Program-made: the position numbers and the translations under genes | Shown: positions 61,651-64,000 of the stretch, in pieces | How the letters are laid out: every line of letters starts with the position of its first letter | How positions within the stretch are numbered: position 1 is the stretch's first letter | From: Viscum album | Lineage: Eukaryota; Streptophyta; Magnoliopsida; Santalales; Viscaceae | Assembly (NCBI GenBank): GCA_963277665.1 | Contig: OY728122.1 | Coordinates: 1,981,344,883 to 1,981,408,882, forward strand | DNA: 64,000 nt | Reading direction: 5' to 3' | Notes under the pieces: model-generated | What the model saw: only the letters and a program-made list of their open reading frames with translations | Databases searched by the model: none | Told to the model about the DNA's origin: nothing

Positions 61651-63530
61651 ATATTCATAGGGATATTTCTTAAGATATGTCATGGGATGTATCTAAAGAA
61701 TTGTATAAGGATGAGTCAAAGTATATGAAAATTTCTTGGAATTTTGGAAAAGGATAGAATATGTTTTTTCCAAGAATTTATATCTCTATCTGGATACAAA
61801 AAGTTTATGTGACTATGGAATAGATTTACCTCGGGGTAATAACCCTGAAAACATTATATTAATCTTGACTCGATCAGGAACTAGTGTATAAAAACTAGCC
61901 TTACGACAAATTTTCTTTTAAACTTAAAAGGGATATGCTTTTGTAATTCTCAAAATATTTATGATCCATCATGAATAACATAAATAGATGATGACTATAA
62001 ATTTCCTTGGATAAATATATGGTGTCAAAAATTAAATATAAGGTGTCTTAATTTAGACAGCTTAAATTATTTTCAGACTATCTGATTTTTATTAAGATTA
62101 GTGTTTCTCCCATTATGCTTTATGGTCTTAGTCAGTGGTGTGAACTAGATGGAAATGGGATAAAATTGAATTAGAAACAAATTTTTCTAATGATCTTCAA
62201 AATGGGATGATGACTTGATTGAAGGACATTTTGATTATGCCAAATCATTTTTATGGAACATGATTAACAACGTGTGCCTTAACGAACTCTCATACTCACT
62301 AATGAAGAGATTGAAATTTTATACTGAGGGTTTAGGTTATGTTAACCATGTAGTAGTGAATATTCACATTCTAACAAGTATATAATGTGGAAATAAGTAC
62401 CCATGTTAATTTCTCAGAGCAATGAGAAGATGTTTTAACTATAGAAAAGAAGGCTGAAAGGCAAGTAACTACAGAGGCAAATGAAATGTTTAGTTTTCAC
62501 AATAGATGGCAATATTTGACTACCTAAGATATATTCAACTGTAAAATTATTTAAACATGTGAAGTATGTGTATTATGAAAATTATTATCCTGATGGGTAA
62601 TATCTTGATGAAATAAGTGATTGAGTATGAGTAATGGTAATATTGTTTATGATGAGGAGAATACATATGAAATATGAAAGGAAATTGGTATTAATGAATA
62701 TGTAGATGAAGAATATGTAATGTTTTGATACTAAATTGATGTGAATGCATTATTTATATATTATTATTCAAATATTATGAATCATGAAATATATAATTAT
62801 TGTTTAGTATAAGTTTATCATTAAGGATTTGAAAGAATATGTTGAATGACTTCAATGGATGGAAAAATTTATTCAATGGGAATGTGATATTTTGATTTTG
62901 GGAATGTATCCCTTAATATAGTTCCAAATTTTTAGAATATGGTGTCTAGTTTGGATAAATAGATGACTGATATGGATAAATTAAATGAGATAGTATTGAT
63001 GACATCATAATAGATAAAGTATTTTTTGACAAAGTGGTTTATATAATCATTGATGGATTTTGAAACATTATTGGATCTATAAAATATATTAAATAATCAG
63101 TGGTTTTATTAAAGGAATAAGAAATAATATAAGTGTAAATTATGGATTATAGTAATTATGATTTCAATATAATTCATAATGAAGGTATTCGTATATTTTT
63201 ATGTGACAATTTAGAATAATTTCAAATTTTTTGCAAGATTAATGATAAGTTTATATATATAATTTAGTAACCTTATTTTTACAGTTCTGGATTTTCATAT
63301 TTCATAAGGGGGAAAAGGTTAATCATTTAACAAATTTTTTATCTTGAAATTTTAATGTGGTTGTAGATATTAATGTAATATTTATCCATATTAACATTTA
63401 TTCACATTGGAAGACTTGTGATAATTAATTTTTTTTAATGATAGCTAAATATAGACAGAATTATTTCTCATTCAATTTATGGATATAATGATCCATTAGT
63501 GATTTAGGTATAAAAAATTCACCTTTATTT
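61651..63530. other. Unassigned AT-rich stretch, probably retrotransposon interior
   Basis: It lies where a GL interior would be expected, but shows no clear block matches. A tggtgtcaaaaatt at 62027 could be a worn primer site. No coding domain can be read. Confidence 0.3.
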
Positions 63531-64000
63531 CTTGGATTATGAGATGACGTGGAAATGGTCAATGAACTACCATATTGAAACAACATACAAAACTAGATTT
63601 GAATTCCCATTACACACCCCTGTTCAACCACTTCCAACTATCATTCTTCAATGTTATACCGCAAAATCCTTCTCTCACAACCCATCCATGCATCCCTACA
63701 ACCCAAAAAATTCCCATATGAAGTCCCAGTTTATAACAAGTTCATAACCACACTATAGTCTTACTTCCCAACGTCGCTTCGTGGCCACAACACACAAAAA
63801 GGCAGTCCCACTGCCTATAATTCCATCCATTCCATAATCAATCAGTCTCTCAACTTGAGGATCCAACACATCACATGTACCACCCCACACACCAAACCCA
63901 CAATAAAAACCATTAAACCATATCACCATTGCACACACTTCTCACACCATTCTCATAGAACCAACTCTTTCTTCCACCCATGTACCCACAATCTTCCTCT
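63531..64000. other. Compositionally distinct C-rich end of the window
   Basis: From about 63535 the plus strand turns C-rich and T-poor (many cacaccc and ccacaacacac strings), unlike the preceding 10 kb. Two open frames exist: 63532-63747 plus (71 codons) and 63753-63938 minus (61 codons, using a GTG start, with a stop one codon further upstream). I recognise neither. It may be the beginning of a different element or of single-copy DNA that continues past the window. Confidence 0.35.

Noticed and set aside
63753..63938. Minus-strand 61-codon frame as the end of a host gene
   Set aside because: A stop lies one codon upstream of its GTG start, no splice signal is clear, and the product is not recognisable.

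Overview
This window looks like heterochromatic or intergenic DNA from a seed plant with a large, repeat-dense, very AT-rich nuclear genome. The evidence is a decayed Ty3/gypsy chromovirus pol with a tRNA-iMet primer site, two CACTA (En/Spm) transposons including a TNP2 transposase gene, very long LTRs, and no intact host gene. I cannot place the plant more narrowly. Almost every open frame longer than 60 codons lies inside a repeat, and the real coding regions are all broken.

The layout is a nested stack. The oldest layer is a retrotransposon family with giant LTRs (about 4.6-4.9 kb) and a short non-coding interior (about 1.6 kb), here called the GL family. Backbone GL sequence is seen at 1-2520, 10733-11472, 15214-15276, 35088-36951 and 56249 to about 61650. 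These pieces read as LTR, interior, LTR, interior, and then, after an unassigned stretch, another LTR. Element A (2521-10732) is a complete non-autonomous LTR element with two 2.42 kb LTRs; it sits in the backbone. Element B (15277-35087) is a chromovirus with readable gag, protease, RT, RNase H, integrase and chromodomain-like remains, inserted in a backbone GL LTR. Element C (23877-34999) is a complete GL copy inserted in the 3' LTR of element B, with a 5-bp target duplication; the broken LTR resumes on its far side.

Element D (36952-53624) is a 16.7 kb CACTA transposon read on the minus strand. It carries a TNP2-type transposase pseudogene, then a Transposase_24 (Ptta/En/Spm) type pseudogene, with arrays of short subterminal repeats at both ends. 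A GC-rich 3.5 kb solo LTR (46687-50196, duplication TATTA) cuts TNP2 in two. A second piece of retrotransposon DNA lies in its 3' part: a G-rich tract, an array of about 343-bp units, a 183-bp repeat, a primer-site remnant and a possible gag remnant. The end of another CACTA element (to 15213) carries a 180-bp imperfect palindrome.

Nothing here works as a host pathway. The interest lies in the unusual giant-LTR non-autonomous family, the probable tandem chain it forms, the repeats built into its LTRs, a motif shared by the 343-bp array and the unrelated-looking solo LTR, and heavy C-to-T / G-to-A decay that spares the solo LTR. Boundaries were read by eye from repeat pairs, target duplications, primer sites and polypurine tracts, so those of old copies may be wrong by tens of bases.
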